45,697 nucleotides of DNA, taken from positions 1 through 45,697 of the forward strand of contig NZ_JARVKV010000058.1 of assembly GCF_029813835.1 (NCBI RefSeq), given 5' to 3'. This DNA is from Streptomyces sp. DH37 (GTDB taxonomy: Bacteria > Actinomycetota > Actinomycetes > Streptomycetales > Streptomycetaceae). Position numbers and translations under genes: made by a program. Shown here one piece after another: positions 1 to 7,732 of this stretch (position 1 is the first letter of the stretch; the number at the start of each line of letters is the position of its first letter). Below the pieces are notes generated by a model. That model had not been told where the DNA came from, searched no databases, and saw only the letters and a list, made by a program, of their open reading frames with translations.

Positions 1-25
1 CCCGGCACGCGGATCGCGTGCCGGG
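1..25 (-). terminator. Hairpin terminator of the first Ser/Thr kinase
   Basis: A perfect 11-bp inverted repeat (arms 1-11 and 15-25) encloses a 3-nt loop and lies 43 bp beyond the kinase stop. No U-tract follows, which is usual for GC-rich actinomycetes. The window edge cuts whatever lies beyond it. Confidence 0.6.
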
Positions 26-68
26 CCCGCCTCGTGCGTCCCGCCGTGGGCCGTCCGCCCCGGACCGG

Positions 69-1820
69 TCAGGAGTCCGCCGGGTTGCCGGTGGAGACGG
101 TCAGCGTGATCTTGTCCTCCTTGGGGTCGAAGCCCTGGTAGGGGGACGGGGACTGCTTGAGGACGGTGTTCTTCCCGTACAGGTTCTCGTCCTCGTACTC
201 GACGTCGTCCAGGATCCAGCCCGCCGCGCGGACGCACTCCTTCACCGAGTCCAGGTGCTTGAACGTCAGGTCGGGCATGCTCGTCTTGCCCTTGTCGAAG
301 ATGCTCTCGGACGCCTCCGTGCACTTGGCCGGGTCGATGGTCTTCGAGGTGTCCTCGTCCTTGAAGCCGCCGGTGTCGGTGTCGGTGTCCGTGTCGGTAT
401 CGGTGCCCGTGTCCGTGCCGCTGTCCGTGCCGCCGGTCTGCCGGCTGCCCGTGTCGCCGCCGGTGTCTCCCCCGCCGGTGTCGCCGCCGGTGCCGGCGGG
501 CTGCTCCGTCGTCTGGACGGGCGTCGGCGACTCGCCGGCCTGCGGGTCCCCGCCGCCGCCGTTGTTGAGCGCCACCGCGATGATCACGGCGGAGACGACG
601 ATGATCGCCGCGATCGCCGACCCGACGACCACCCCGGTGTTCCTCCTGCCGCCACCGCCCCCGCCGGCGCCCGCGGGCGACATGGTGTACGGCGGCGGGG
701 TCGGCGCACCGCCCTGGTGCCCGTACGGGCCCGGCGCCGGCGTGGCGTACCCCTGCTGCGCCGTCCCCGCGGCCCCGAAGCCGGCCGTGGGCGCGTAGTG
801 CGGCTGGTACGGCTGCTGCACGCCCGGCGGCGGCGGGGTGCCGTGGGCGTCCACCGGCGGGAAGACCGACTGCGAGACCGCCGAGCCGCTGTGCGGGGCC
901 GGTCCGCCGCTGACGATCAGCGGGGTGGTGTTCGAGGAGAGCACCGCGTTGCGGACGCGCTCGCACTCCTGGCGCATCGCCTCGGCGGTCGGGAAGCGCT
1001 CGTTGGGGTTCTTCCTCAGCGCCCGCGCGATCAGCGCGTCCACCGCCGGCGGCAGCGACCGGTTGATCGACGACGGTACGGGCGGCTCCTCCTGGACGTG
1101 CGCGTACGCGATGGCCAGCGGCGAGTCCGCGTCGAAGGGGAGCCGTCCGGTGAGCAGCTCGAAGAGCATGACGCCCACCGAGTACAGGTCGGAGCGGGCG
1201 TCCACGCCGCGCCCCAGCGCCTGCTCGGGGGAGAGGTACTGCGGGGTGCCGACGACCATCCCCGTCTGCGTCATCGACGTGACGCCGGACTGCATGGCGC
1301 GGGCGATGCCGAAGTCCATGACCTTGACCACGCCGCGCCGGTTGAGCATGACGTTGCCCGGCTTGATGTCCCGGTGCACCAGGCCCATCTCGTGGCTGGC
1401 CTCGAGCGCGGCGAGCACATCGGAGGCGATCTTGAGCGCCTTGTCGCTCGGCATCGCCCCGTCCCGGGCCACGTCCGCGTCCAGGGCCGAGCGCAGCGGC
1501 TCGCCCTCGACGTACTCCATGACGATGTACGGCACCAGCGCGCCGTCGATCTCGTCCTCGCCGGAGTCGAAGACCGAGACGATGTTGGTGTGCGTCAGCT
1601 TGGCGACCGACTGCGCCTCGCGGCGGAAGCGCTCGCGGAAGGACGGCTCGCGGCCGAGCTCGGTGTGGAGGGTCTTGACCGCGACCTGGCGGTCGAGCAC
1701 GGTGTCGTAGGCCAGGTGCACCGAGGCCATGCCGCCCTGGCCGAGCAGATCGCGTAGCTGGTAGCGCCCGCCGCCGACCGTACGCCCCTGGTACGCGGCC
1801 TGCGCGCCGTCGTCGCTCAT
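69..1820 (-). CDS. Transmembrane Ser/Thr protein kinase with extracellular PASTA-like domain
   Basis: A 583-residue PknB-type receptor kinase. Visible: glycine loop GQGGMA (27-32), catalytic Lys49 in VAVK, HRDIKPGN with Asp151, DFG at 169-171, and TPQYLSPEQ in the activation segment, so the catalytic core is complete. A Pro/Gly/Tyr-rich linker (about 300-390) leads to one membrane helix (396-418). A Gly/Asp/Thr-rich stalk follows (about 440-485), then a single PASTA-like domain (about 514-577) with two cysteines just outside or inside it (500, 529). PASTA domains bind muropeptides or lipid II in related kinases; that role is inferred here. The start at 1820 is chosen because GAGGGGGAA sits just upstream and the kinase fold begins 18 residues later; the frame stays open upstream but that sequence looks non-coding. 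It is divergent from a second kinase. Confidence 0.93.
   Translation of the reverse strand: MSDDGAQAAYQGRTVGGGRYQLRDLLGQGGMASVHLAYDTVLDRQVAVKTLHTELGREPSFRERFRREAQSVAKLTHTNIVSVFDSGEDEIDGALVPYIVMEYVEGEPLRSALDADVARDGAMPSDKALKIASDVLAALEASHEMGLVHRDIKPGNVMLNRRGVVKVMDFGIARAMQSGVTSMTQTGMVVGTPQYLSPEQALGRGVDARSDLYSVGVMLFELLTGRLPFDADSPLAIAYAHVQEEPPVPSSINRSLPPAVDALIARALRKNPNERFPTAEAMRQECERVRNAVLSSNTTPLIVSGGPAPHSGSAVSQSVFPPVDAHGTPPPPGVQQPYQPHYAPTAGFGAAGTAQQGYATPAPGPYGHQGGAPTPPPYTMSPAGAGGGGGGRRNTGVVVGSAIAAIIVVSAVIIAVALNNGGGGDPQAGESPTPVQTTEQPAGTGGDTGGGDTGGDTGSRQTGGTDSGTDTGTDTDTDTDTDTGGFKDEDTSKTIDPAKCTEASESIFDKGKTSMPDLTFKHLDSVKECVRAAGWILDDVEYEDENLYGKNTVLKQSPSPYQGFDPKEDKITLTVSTGNPADS
372..425 (-). repeat. Hexanucleotide repeat encoding a (Asp-Thr)n stalk
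   Basis: Tandem GTGTCG/GTGTCC-like hexamers (+ strand) encode an alternating Asp-Thr run in the extracellular stalk of the upstream-oriented kinase, between the membrane helix and the PASTA-like domain. Such repeats can change length by slippage and would change the stalk reach. Confidence 0.7.
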
Positions 1821-2245
1821 CTGACTGCTTCCCCCTCGGCGCCGCAGGACTGCCGTCTCGGGCCTGCGCGTGTACGGTTGCTCTGCTGGTGCTCGTGGTG
1901 CCGCCGACCGGTCCCGTCCGGTCGCCCCGCGGTACACCGACCGACCCGGGATTCCCCGGCCAAGTCTGCCCCAGCGGCCGGGCACGTCAAGCCGCTTGCC
2001 CGTTCCGTGACCCGATGCGCGCATACGCGTCACAGGCGTCCACGGGGCGCCCGACATCGTAACTTGCCAGTTCGCGGCCCGAGCGGGTTGGATGGTCAGT
2101 TGCTACCCCAGCGCTCTCGGTACCACGTCCCGCGCCGCTCTCTTCCCCTTCACCGAGGGGCACGGCCCCCGGACCCTGTTAGCGTGCACAAGGAGCAGAG
2201 CGTACGGATCCGCGATCCCGCGGACCTGATCTACGGCGAGGACTG
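1821..2245. other. Divergent intergenic region between two kinase genes
   Basis: This 425-bp stretch has no recognisable gene; open frames in it lack relation to known proteins. It must hold both kinase promoters. A TANNNT-type -10 candidate (TAGCGT, 2180-2185) could serve the rightward kinase with a leader of about 54 nt; no convincing -35 goes with it. ATCGTA at 2056-2061 is a -10 candidate for the leftward kinase. Both are weak. Confidence 0.35.
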
Positions 2246-4000
2246 ATGGCACAGACACAAGCCGCCGGAGGGCCTTCGGAGCCCGACGAGACTGCTGGTG
2301 GGGTGTCCGATTCGCCCGAGTCGTGGGGCAGCGGCGGCGTGGTGGGCGACGGACGGTACCGCCTCACGCGGCGACTCGGCCGCGGCGGCATGGCGGAGGT
2401 GTTCGCCGCCGAGGACGTGCGCCTGGGCCGGACCGTCGCCGTCAAGCTGCTGCGCGCGGACCTCGCCGAGGACCCGGTCTCCAAGGCGCGCTTCACCCGT
2501 GAGGCGCAGTCCGTCGCCGGCCTCAACCACCACGCGGTGGTGGCCGTCTACGACTCCGGCGAGGACGTGGTCGGCGGCAACACCGTGCCGTACATCGTCA
2601 TGGAGCTGGTCGAGGGCCGCACCATCCGCGACCTCCTCCTCAACGCCGACGCCCCGCCGCCCGAGCAGGCGCTGATCATCATCTCCGGGGTCCTGGAGGC
2701 GCTCGCCTACAGCCACCAGCACGGCATCGTGCACCGGGACATCAAGCCCGCCAACGTCATCATCACGACCGCCGGCGCCGTGAAGGTGATGGACTTCGGC
2801 ATCGCCCGCGCCCTGCACGGCGCGTCCACCACCATGACCCAGACGGGCATGGTCATGGGCACCCCGCAGTACCTCTCCCCCGAGCAGGCGCTGGGCAAGA
2901 CGGTGGACGCCCGCTCCGACCTGTACGCCACGGGCTGCATGCTCTACGAACTCCTGGCGCTGCGCCCGCCGTTCACCGGCGAGACCCCGCTGTCGGTGGT
3001 CTACCAGCACGTCCAGGACGAGCCGGTCCCGCCGTCGCGGGTGACCGACTCGGTGCCGCCGGAGCTGGACGGCCTGGTGATGCGGGCGCTGGCCAAGGAC
3101 CCGGACGACCGCTTCCAGACCGCCGAGGAGATGCGCGGGCTGGTGCAGTACGCGCTGCGCATGCTCCAGGAGCAGGGCGGCCACACCGGCGGCCTGTGGA
3201 ACACCGGCGCGGTGGTCTCCACCGGCGCCACGCCCGCCATGGGCACCCCGGGCGTGTACCCCGGCGGCGACACCCCCGCCACCGGCGGTTTCCCCTCGGA
3301 CGCCGCCACCCGGGTCGGCCCGCCGCTGCTGATGGGCAGCCCCGGCGGCGGCTCGTACGACAGCGGCGGGTACGACACCGGGGGCGGCGGCGACGGGCGC
3401 CGGGGCGGCAGCGGCCTGAAGTACGCGCTGGTCGCCTTCTTCTCCGTCCTCGCCATCGCCGCGGGCATCTTCCTGGCCCTCCAGGGCAACGACGGCGGCC
3501 AGCAGCAGAAGAAGCCCGACAACACCACCTCCACGCCGTCCGAGCGGGAGAGCTCGTCGGAGCCCTCTCCCGACGACGAGGAGTCGCGGGAGCCCAGCCA
3601 GGACGACAACACCGATCCCGGCGGCACCAGCGGCTGGCAGAACGGCGGCACCGGGGGCAACGACTGGCCCAGCGACCCGCAGACCAGCCAGGCGCCCTCG
3701 CCCAGCAACGAGCCCAGCCAGCCCGACGGCGGCACCGACGAGGGCGCCACCGACGGGGCCACCACCGACGGCGGTACGGGCACCGGCGGCGCCGACACCG
3801 GTGGCACGGACGCCGGCGGTACGGACGCCGGCGGCACCGACGCCGGTGGCACGGACGCCGGCGGCACGGACGCCGGCGGCGCCACCGACGGCGCCAACGG
3901 CGACACCACCGCCGGTGCCACCGAGGGCGGCGGCACCACCGAGGGCGGCGGAGCCACGGCCGGGGGCGGTCCCGCGGGCACCGCGGCGAGCGGCGGCTGA
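2246..4000 (+). CDS. Transmembrane Ser/Thr protein kinase with low-complexity tail
   Basis: A 584-residue kinase with a complete PknB-type core: glycine loop GRGGMA (45-50), Lys67 in VAVK, HRDIKPAN with Asp165, DFG at 183-185, GTPQYLSPEQ in the activation segment. A Gly-rich linker leads to one membrane helix (about 391-414). The outside portion has no recognisable ligand domain: it is first Ser/Glu/Asp-rich, then Trp/Asn/Gly-rich, and ends in Gly-Gly-Thr-Asp-Ala repeats and a Gly/Thr/Ala run. Unlike its divergent neighbour it lacks a PASTA-like fold. The ATG at 2246 has a nearby GAGGA (2238-2242) with short spacing; about 35 residues precede the kinase fold. Substrates cannot be told from sequence. 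Confidence 0.92.
   Translation: MAQTQAAGGPSEPDETAGGVSDSPESWGSGGVVGDGRYRLTRRLGRGGMAEVFAAEDVRLGRTVAVKLLRADLAEDPVSKARFTREAQSVAGLNHHAVVAVYDSGEDVVGGNTVPYIVMELVEGRTIRDLLLNADAPPPEQALIIISGVLEALAYSHQHGIVHRDIKPANVIITTAGAVKVMDFGIARALHGASTTMTQTGMVMGTPQYLSPEQALGKTVDARSDLYATGCMLYELLALRPPFTGETPLSVVYQHVQDEPVPPSRVTDSVPPELDGLVMRALAKDPDDRFQTAEEMRGLVQYALRMLQEQGGHTGGLWNTGAVVSTGATPAMGTPGVYPGGDTPATGGFPSDAATRVGPPLLMGSPGGGSYDSGGYDTGGGGDGRRGGSGLKYALVAFFSVLAIAAGIFLALQGNDGGQQQKKPDNTTSTPSERESSSEPSPDDEESREPSQDDNTDPGGTSGWQNGGTGGNDWPSDPQTSQAPSPSNEPSQPDGGTDEGATDGATTDGGTGTGGADTGGTDAGGTDAGGTDAGGTDAGGTDAGGATDGANGDTTAGATEGGGTTEGGGATAGGGPAGTAASGG
3785..3874 (+). repeat. Six 15-bp tandem repeats encoding Gly-Gly-Thr-Asp-Ala units
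   Basis: Units beginning at 3785, 3800, 3815, 3830, 3845 and 3860 follow GGYGGYACSGACGCC (the first is divergent) and encode the extracellular tail of the kinase. Most differences are at third codon positions, so the peptide repeat is better kept than the DNA repeat. Confidence 0.8.
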
Positions 4001-4096
4001 CCCCTCCCGGAGGGCGGACCCACCCCCATATCACCTCCCGGCCGTCGACGCACAACGCGACCGGGCGGTAGCCGAGGGTCACCTACGATTCCGGGC

Positions 4097-5125
4097 GTGC
4101 AGTCTCCCCACCTCCCCGGCACCACCCTCGCCACGCTGGTGCGGCGCTACGGCGCCGGGGAGCCGATCTCGTGCGAGCCGGTGGCCCAGGGGCTGCTGAA
4201 CCGCGGCTACCGGCTCTCCACCACCCGCGGCCGGTTCTTCCTCAAGCACCACCTCGACGGCGACCCGCGCGACCCGGCCCGCATCGAGCACCAGCACCGC
4301 GTCACGGCCCGCCTGGGCGACCTCGGCGTCCCGGTCGTGCCGCCCGTCGAGGACGCCTCCGGCCGGACCGTCGCCGTGGTGGAGGACCGCTGCTACGCCC
4401 TGCACCCCTGGGTGGACGGCCGGCACCGGGACGGCGGCGAGCTGTCCCGGGCGCAGTCCCGCCGCCTGGGCGCGCTGCTGGGCCTGGTGCACGTACGGCT
4501 GGGCCAGGTCGTGCCCGTGCCGGCCGCCGGGCACGCCGCCGAACCCAGCGCCGACCCCGAGGTGACCTTCGGGCTCATCGACGAGCTGCTGGCCCGGGTG
4601 CGCAACCGCCGCGGCCGCGACTGCTTCGACGAACTGGCCGAGCACCGGCTGCGCGAGCGCCGCGCCCTGCTGGAGCGCCACGCCCACCGCCGTCCGCCCG
4701 CCGGGGCCGAGCCGGTCGCCGGGTGGGTGCACGGGGACTTCCACCCCCTCAACCTGCTCTACCGGGACCGGGAGCCCTGGGAGCCCGTCGCGATCGTGGA
4801 CTGGGACCGGCTGGCCGTCCGGCCGCGCGCCGAGGAGGCCGTACGGGCCGCCGTCATCTTCTTCCTGCGGCCCGACGGGGCCCTGGACCTGGCCAAGATC
4901 CGCGCCTACGCCCGCGCCTACCGCGCCGCCACCGGGGCCGGCGCGGACGAGATGGCCGCGGCCGTCCACCGGGTGTGGTGGGAGCGGCTCAACGACTTCT
5001 GGATGCTGCGCTGGCGCTACCAGCTGCGCGACCGCCGCACCGACCCGCAGTTCCCGGCGGCCTCCGCGCTGGTGGTGTGGTGGACCGGGCGGTACGAGGC
5101 GGTGTGCGACGCCTTCTGCCGGTAG
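4097..5125 (+). CDS. Aminoglycoside/choline/homoserine-type phosphotransferase family protein
   Basis: A 342-residue APH-fold kinase. The Brenner motif HGDFHPLNLL at about 211-220 supplies the catalytic Asp, and VDWDR at about 234-238 supplies the metal-binding Asp; an N-terminal segment with FFLKHH offers the ATP-contacting Lys. Family members phosphorylate aminoglycosides, choline, homoserine, sugars or thiamine, and the substrate cannot be read here. No resistance role should be assumed, since such genes are common housekeeping paralogues in Streptomyces. The GTG at 4097 is the first start in the frame and gives a normal N-terminus. It follows the kinase gene by 96 bp on the same strand and could be read from it. 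Confidence 0.85.
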   Translation: MQSPHLPGTTLATLVRRYGAGEPISCEPVAQGLLNRGYRLSTTRGRFFLKHHLDGDPRDPARIEHQHRVTARLGDLGVPVVPPVEDASGRTVAVVEDRCYALHPWVDGRHRDGGELSRAQSRRLGALLGLVHVRLGQVVPVPAAGHAAEPSADPEVTFGLIDELLARVRNRRGRDCFDELAEHRLRERRALLERHAHRRPPAGAEPVAGWVHGDFHPLNLLYRDREPWEPVAIVDWDRLAVRPRAEEAVRAAVIFFLRPDGALDLAKIRAYARAYRAATGAGADEMAAAVHRVWWERLNDFWMLRWRYQLRDRRTDPQFPAASALVVWWTGRYEAVCDAFCR

Positions 5126-5554
5126 GCGGCGTGTGCGCGGGTGCGCGGCCCCTGTGCGCCCTCGTCCCCCTTCACCCTCCGTGTCCGCCTCCACCACCGA
5201 CCGCGTACATCCCCGCGTCACTCCTCCACAACTCTTCCCGTCACTTCGGTACCGGGATAACGTGCGCTTGTCCCAGGCGCTTGCGAGGCTGTGACCAGTG
5301 ACGTTCCAGGCTTTTGCGATTTACTTGGAAACCCAAGCAAAATTGCAGGTCAGGGACCCTTCGCGCATGTGCGGAGGTACTGGGTAACGTGCTGACAGCG
5401 GGCCGTCGAACGGGACACCTGTCACCGCTCGGTTCCGTCCGCGCCCCACCAACCCCGTGGGCCGTACGGAATCGGGCGAGCCTCTCCCTGCCACCGGCGG
5501 GGAAACCCCAGGCTTCCCGGCGACCCCGGGGGCCGGACAGACGGAGGAGCACAC
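5126..5554. other. Long leader/promoter region upstream of the bkd operon
   Basis: This 429-bp stretch contains no convincing gene. It holds an AT-rich dyad (5314-5347), markedly lower in GC than its surroundings, and a TANNNT -10 candidate TAACGT (5385-5390) whose start point would lie near 5397, leaving a leader of about 160 nt before the GTG at 5555. An Lrp/AsnC-type bkdR, which flanks bkd genes in some bacteria, is not present here. Confidence 0.4.
5314..5347. promoter_or_regulatory. AT-rich imperfect palindrome, candidate operator of the bkd operon
   Basis: The inner arms CTTGG (5324-5328) and CCAAG (5333-5337) are perfect. Outer arms TTGCGATTTA and AAAATTGCA match again if one base is bulged, giving a 34-bp dyad centred at 5330/5331. 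It lies about 210 bp before the first bkd gene. Lrp/AsnC regulators of bkd genes bind AT-rich dyads of this sort, but the protein that reads this one is not known. Confidence 0.45.
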
Positions 5555-6724
5555 GTGACCGTGGAGAGCACTGCCGCGCGCAGCAAGCCGCGCCGCAGCA
5601 GCGGAAAGCGCACCACGACGAGCGGGACCAGGAAACGCCCGCAGTCGGCCGCGCGCCCGGAGCTCGTACAACTGCTGACGCCGGAGGGCGAGCGGGTCGA
5701 GCACCCCGACTACTCGCTGGACCTGACCCCCGACGAGCTGCGCGGTCTGTACCGCGACATGGTCCTCACCCGCCGCTTCGACGCCGAGGCCACCGCGCTG
5801 CAGCGTCAGGGCGAGCTGGGCCTGTGGGCGTCGCTGCTGGGGCAGGAGGCCGCCCAGATCGGCTCCGGCCGGGCGCTGCGGGACGACGACTACGTCTTCC
5901 CGACCTACCGGGAGCACGGCGTCGCCTGGTGCCGCGGGGTGGACCCGACCAACCTGCTGGGCATGTTCCGCGGCGTGAACAACGGCGGCTGGGACCCCAA
6001 CAGCAACAACTTCCACCTCTACACCATCGTGATCGGCTCCCAGGCGCTGCACGCCACGGGCTACGCGATGGGCGTGGCCAAGGACGGCGCGGACAGCGCG
6101 GTGATCGCCTACTTCGGCGACGGCGCGTCCAGCCAGGGCGACGTCGCCGAGGCGTTCACCTTCTCCGCCGTCTACAACGCGCCGGTCGTCTTCTTCTGCC
6201 AGAACAACCAGTGGGCCATCTCCGAGCCCACCGAGCGCCAGTCCCGGGTGCCGATCTACCAGCGCGCCGCCGGCTTCGGCTTCCCCGGCGTCCGCGTGGA
6301 CGGCAACGACGTGCTGGCCGTGCTGGCCGTGACCCGGGCCGCCCTGGAGCGCGCCCGCGCCGGCGAGGGCCCGACGCTGGTCGAGGCGTTCACGTACCGC
6401 ATGGGCGCCCACACCACCTCCGACGACCCCACCCGCTACCGCAAGGACGCCGAGCGCGAGGCGTGGGAGGCGAAGGACCCGATCCTGCGCGTGCGCACCT
6501 ACCTGGAGAAGGAGGGCCTGATCGACGCCGACTGGCTCTCCGGGCTCGACCGGGAGAGCGACGCCCTGGCCCAGCGGGTCCGCGAGGCCATCCGGACCAT
6601 GCCGGACCCGGACACCATGGCCATCTTCGAGAACGTCTACGCCGACGGGCACGCGCTGGTGGACGAGGAGCGCGTCCAGTTCGCCGAGTACATGGCGTCC
6701 TTCGCCGACGAGGAGGGCCGCTGA
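5555..6724 (+). CDS. bkdA: Branched-chain 2-oxoacid dehydrogenase E1 alpha subunit
   Basis: A 389-residue thiamine-diphosphate-dependent E1 alpha subunit. The TPP-binding GDGASSQGD...NN motif runs from about 188 to 219 (ending CQNNQWAIS), and the regulatory/active-site loop MGAHTTSDDPTRYR is near 281. Residues 1-30 are a Lys/Arg/Ser-rich basic leader, probably flexible. With E1 beta and E2 it oxidatively decarboxylates branched-chain 2-oxoacids to acyl-CoA, feeding branched fatty acid and polyketide starter units. A pyruvate-type complex is an alternative annotation, but Streptomyces pyruvate dehydrogenase is usually the single-chain AceE type, so BKD is preferred. The GTG at 5555 has GGAGGAG 5 nt upstream. 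It is followed at once by E1 beta (TGA-G-ATG). Confidence 0.92.
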   Translation: MTVESTAARSKPRRSSGKRTTTSGTRKRPQSAARPELVQLLTPEGERVEHPDYSLDLTPDELRGLYRDMVLTRRFDAEATALQRQGELGLWASLLGQEAAQIGSGRALRDDDYVFPTYREHGVAWCRGVDPTNLLGMFRGVNNGGWDPNSNNFHLYTIVIGSQALHATGYAMGVAKDGADSAVIAYFGDGASSQGDVAEAFTFSAVYNAPVVFFCQNNQWAISEPTERQSRVPIYQRAAGFGFPGVRVDGNDVLAVLAVTRAALERARAGEGPTLVEAFTYRMGAHTTSDDPTRYRKDAEREAWEAKDPILRVRTYLEKEGLIDADWLSGLDRESDALAQRVREAIRTMPDPDTMAIFENVYADGHALVDEERVQFAEYMASFADEEGR

Positions 6725-6725
6725 G

Positions 6726-7712
6726 ATGGCTGCCGTCAAGACCACCATGCCCATGGCCAAGGCCCTCAACGAGTCGCTGCGCAAGGCCCTGGAGACCGAC
6801 CCCAAGGTCCTGATCATGGGTGAGGACGTCGGCAAGCTCGGCGGCGTCTTCCGCATCACCGACGGCCTGCAGAAGGACTTCGGCGAGGACCGGGTCATCG
6901 ACACCCCGCTGGCCGAGTCCGGCATCGTCGGCACCGCGATCGGCCTGGCCCTGCGCGGCTACCGGCCGGTCGTGGAGATCCAGTTCGACGGCTTCGTCTT
7001 CCCGGCCTACGACCAGATCGTCACCCAGCTCGCCAAGATGCACGCCCGCGCGCTGGGCAAGGTCAAGCTGCCGGTCGTCGTCCGCATCCCCTACGGCGGC
7101 GGCATCGGCGCGGTGGAGCACCACAGCGAGTCGCCCGAGGCGCTCTTCGCGCACGTGGCGGGCCTGAAGTGCGTCTCGCCCTCCAACGCCTCCGACGCGT
7201 ACTGGATGCTCCAGCAGGCCATCGAGTCCGACGACCCGGTGATCTTCTTCGAGCCCAAGCGGCGCTACTGGGACAAGGGCGAGGTGGACACCACCGCCAT
7301 CCCCGGCCCGCTGCACAGGGCGGTCGTCGCCCGCGAGGGCACCGACCTGACCCTGGCGGCCTACGGACCGATGGTGAAGACCTGCCTGGAGGCTGCCGCG
7401 GCGGCCGAGGAGGAGGGCAGGTCGCTGGAGGTCCTGGACCTGCGGTCGATGTCCCCGGTCGACTTCGACGCGATCCAGGCGTCGGTGGAGCGCACCCGCC
7501 GCCTGGTGGTGGTGCACGAGGCGCCGGTCTTCCTGGGCACGGGATCGGAGATCGCCGCCCGGATCACCGAGCGCTGCTTCTACCACCTGGAGGCGCCGGT
7601 GCTGCGCGTCGGCGGGTTCCACGCGCCGTACCCGCCGGCCCGGCTGGAGGACGAGTACCTGCCCAACCTGGACCGGGTGCTCGAAGCCGTCGACCGCGCG
7701 CTCGCGTACTGA
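6726..7712 (+). CDS. bkdB: Branched-chain 2-oxoacid dehydrogenase E1 beta subunit
   Basis: A 328-residue transketolase-type beta subunit that forms an alpha2beta2 E1 with the preceding gene product. Typical segments are MGEDVGKLGGVFR near 35, DTPLAESGIVGTAIG near 60, EIQFDGFVFPAYDQI near 82, and a C-terminal transketolase domain including VLDLRSMSPVDFD near 240 and HEAPVFLGTGSEIAA near 265. Length and order match known E1 beta chains. Only one base separates its ATG from the E1 alpha stop, so translational coupling is likely. Confidence 0.93.
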   Translation: MAAVKTTMPMAKALNESLRKALETDPKVLIMGEDVGKLGGVFRITDGLQKDFGEDRVIDTPLAESGIVGTAIGLALRGYRPVVEIQFDGFVFPAYDQIVTQLAKMHARALGKVKLPVVVRIPYGGGIGAVEHHSESPEALFAHVAGLKCVSPSNASDAYWMLQQAIESDDPVIFFEPKRRYWDKGEVDTTAIPGPLHRAVVAREGTDLTLAAYGPMVKTCLEAAAAAEEEGRSLEVLDLRSMSPVDFDAIQASVERTRRLVVVHEAPVFLGTGSEIAARITERCFYHLEAPVLRVGGFHAPYPPARLEDEYLPNLDRVLEAVDRALAY

Positions 7713-7732
7713 GAACGGGGCTGAGGAGAGTC

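Noticed and set aside
4097..5125. An antibiotic resistance gene
   Set aside because: Only the general APH fold is visible; no signature of a specific resistance enzyme, and the context is housekeeping.
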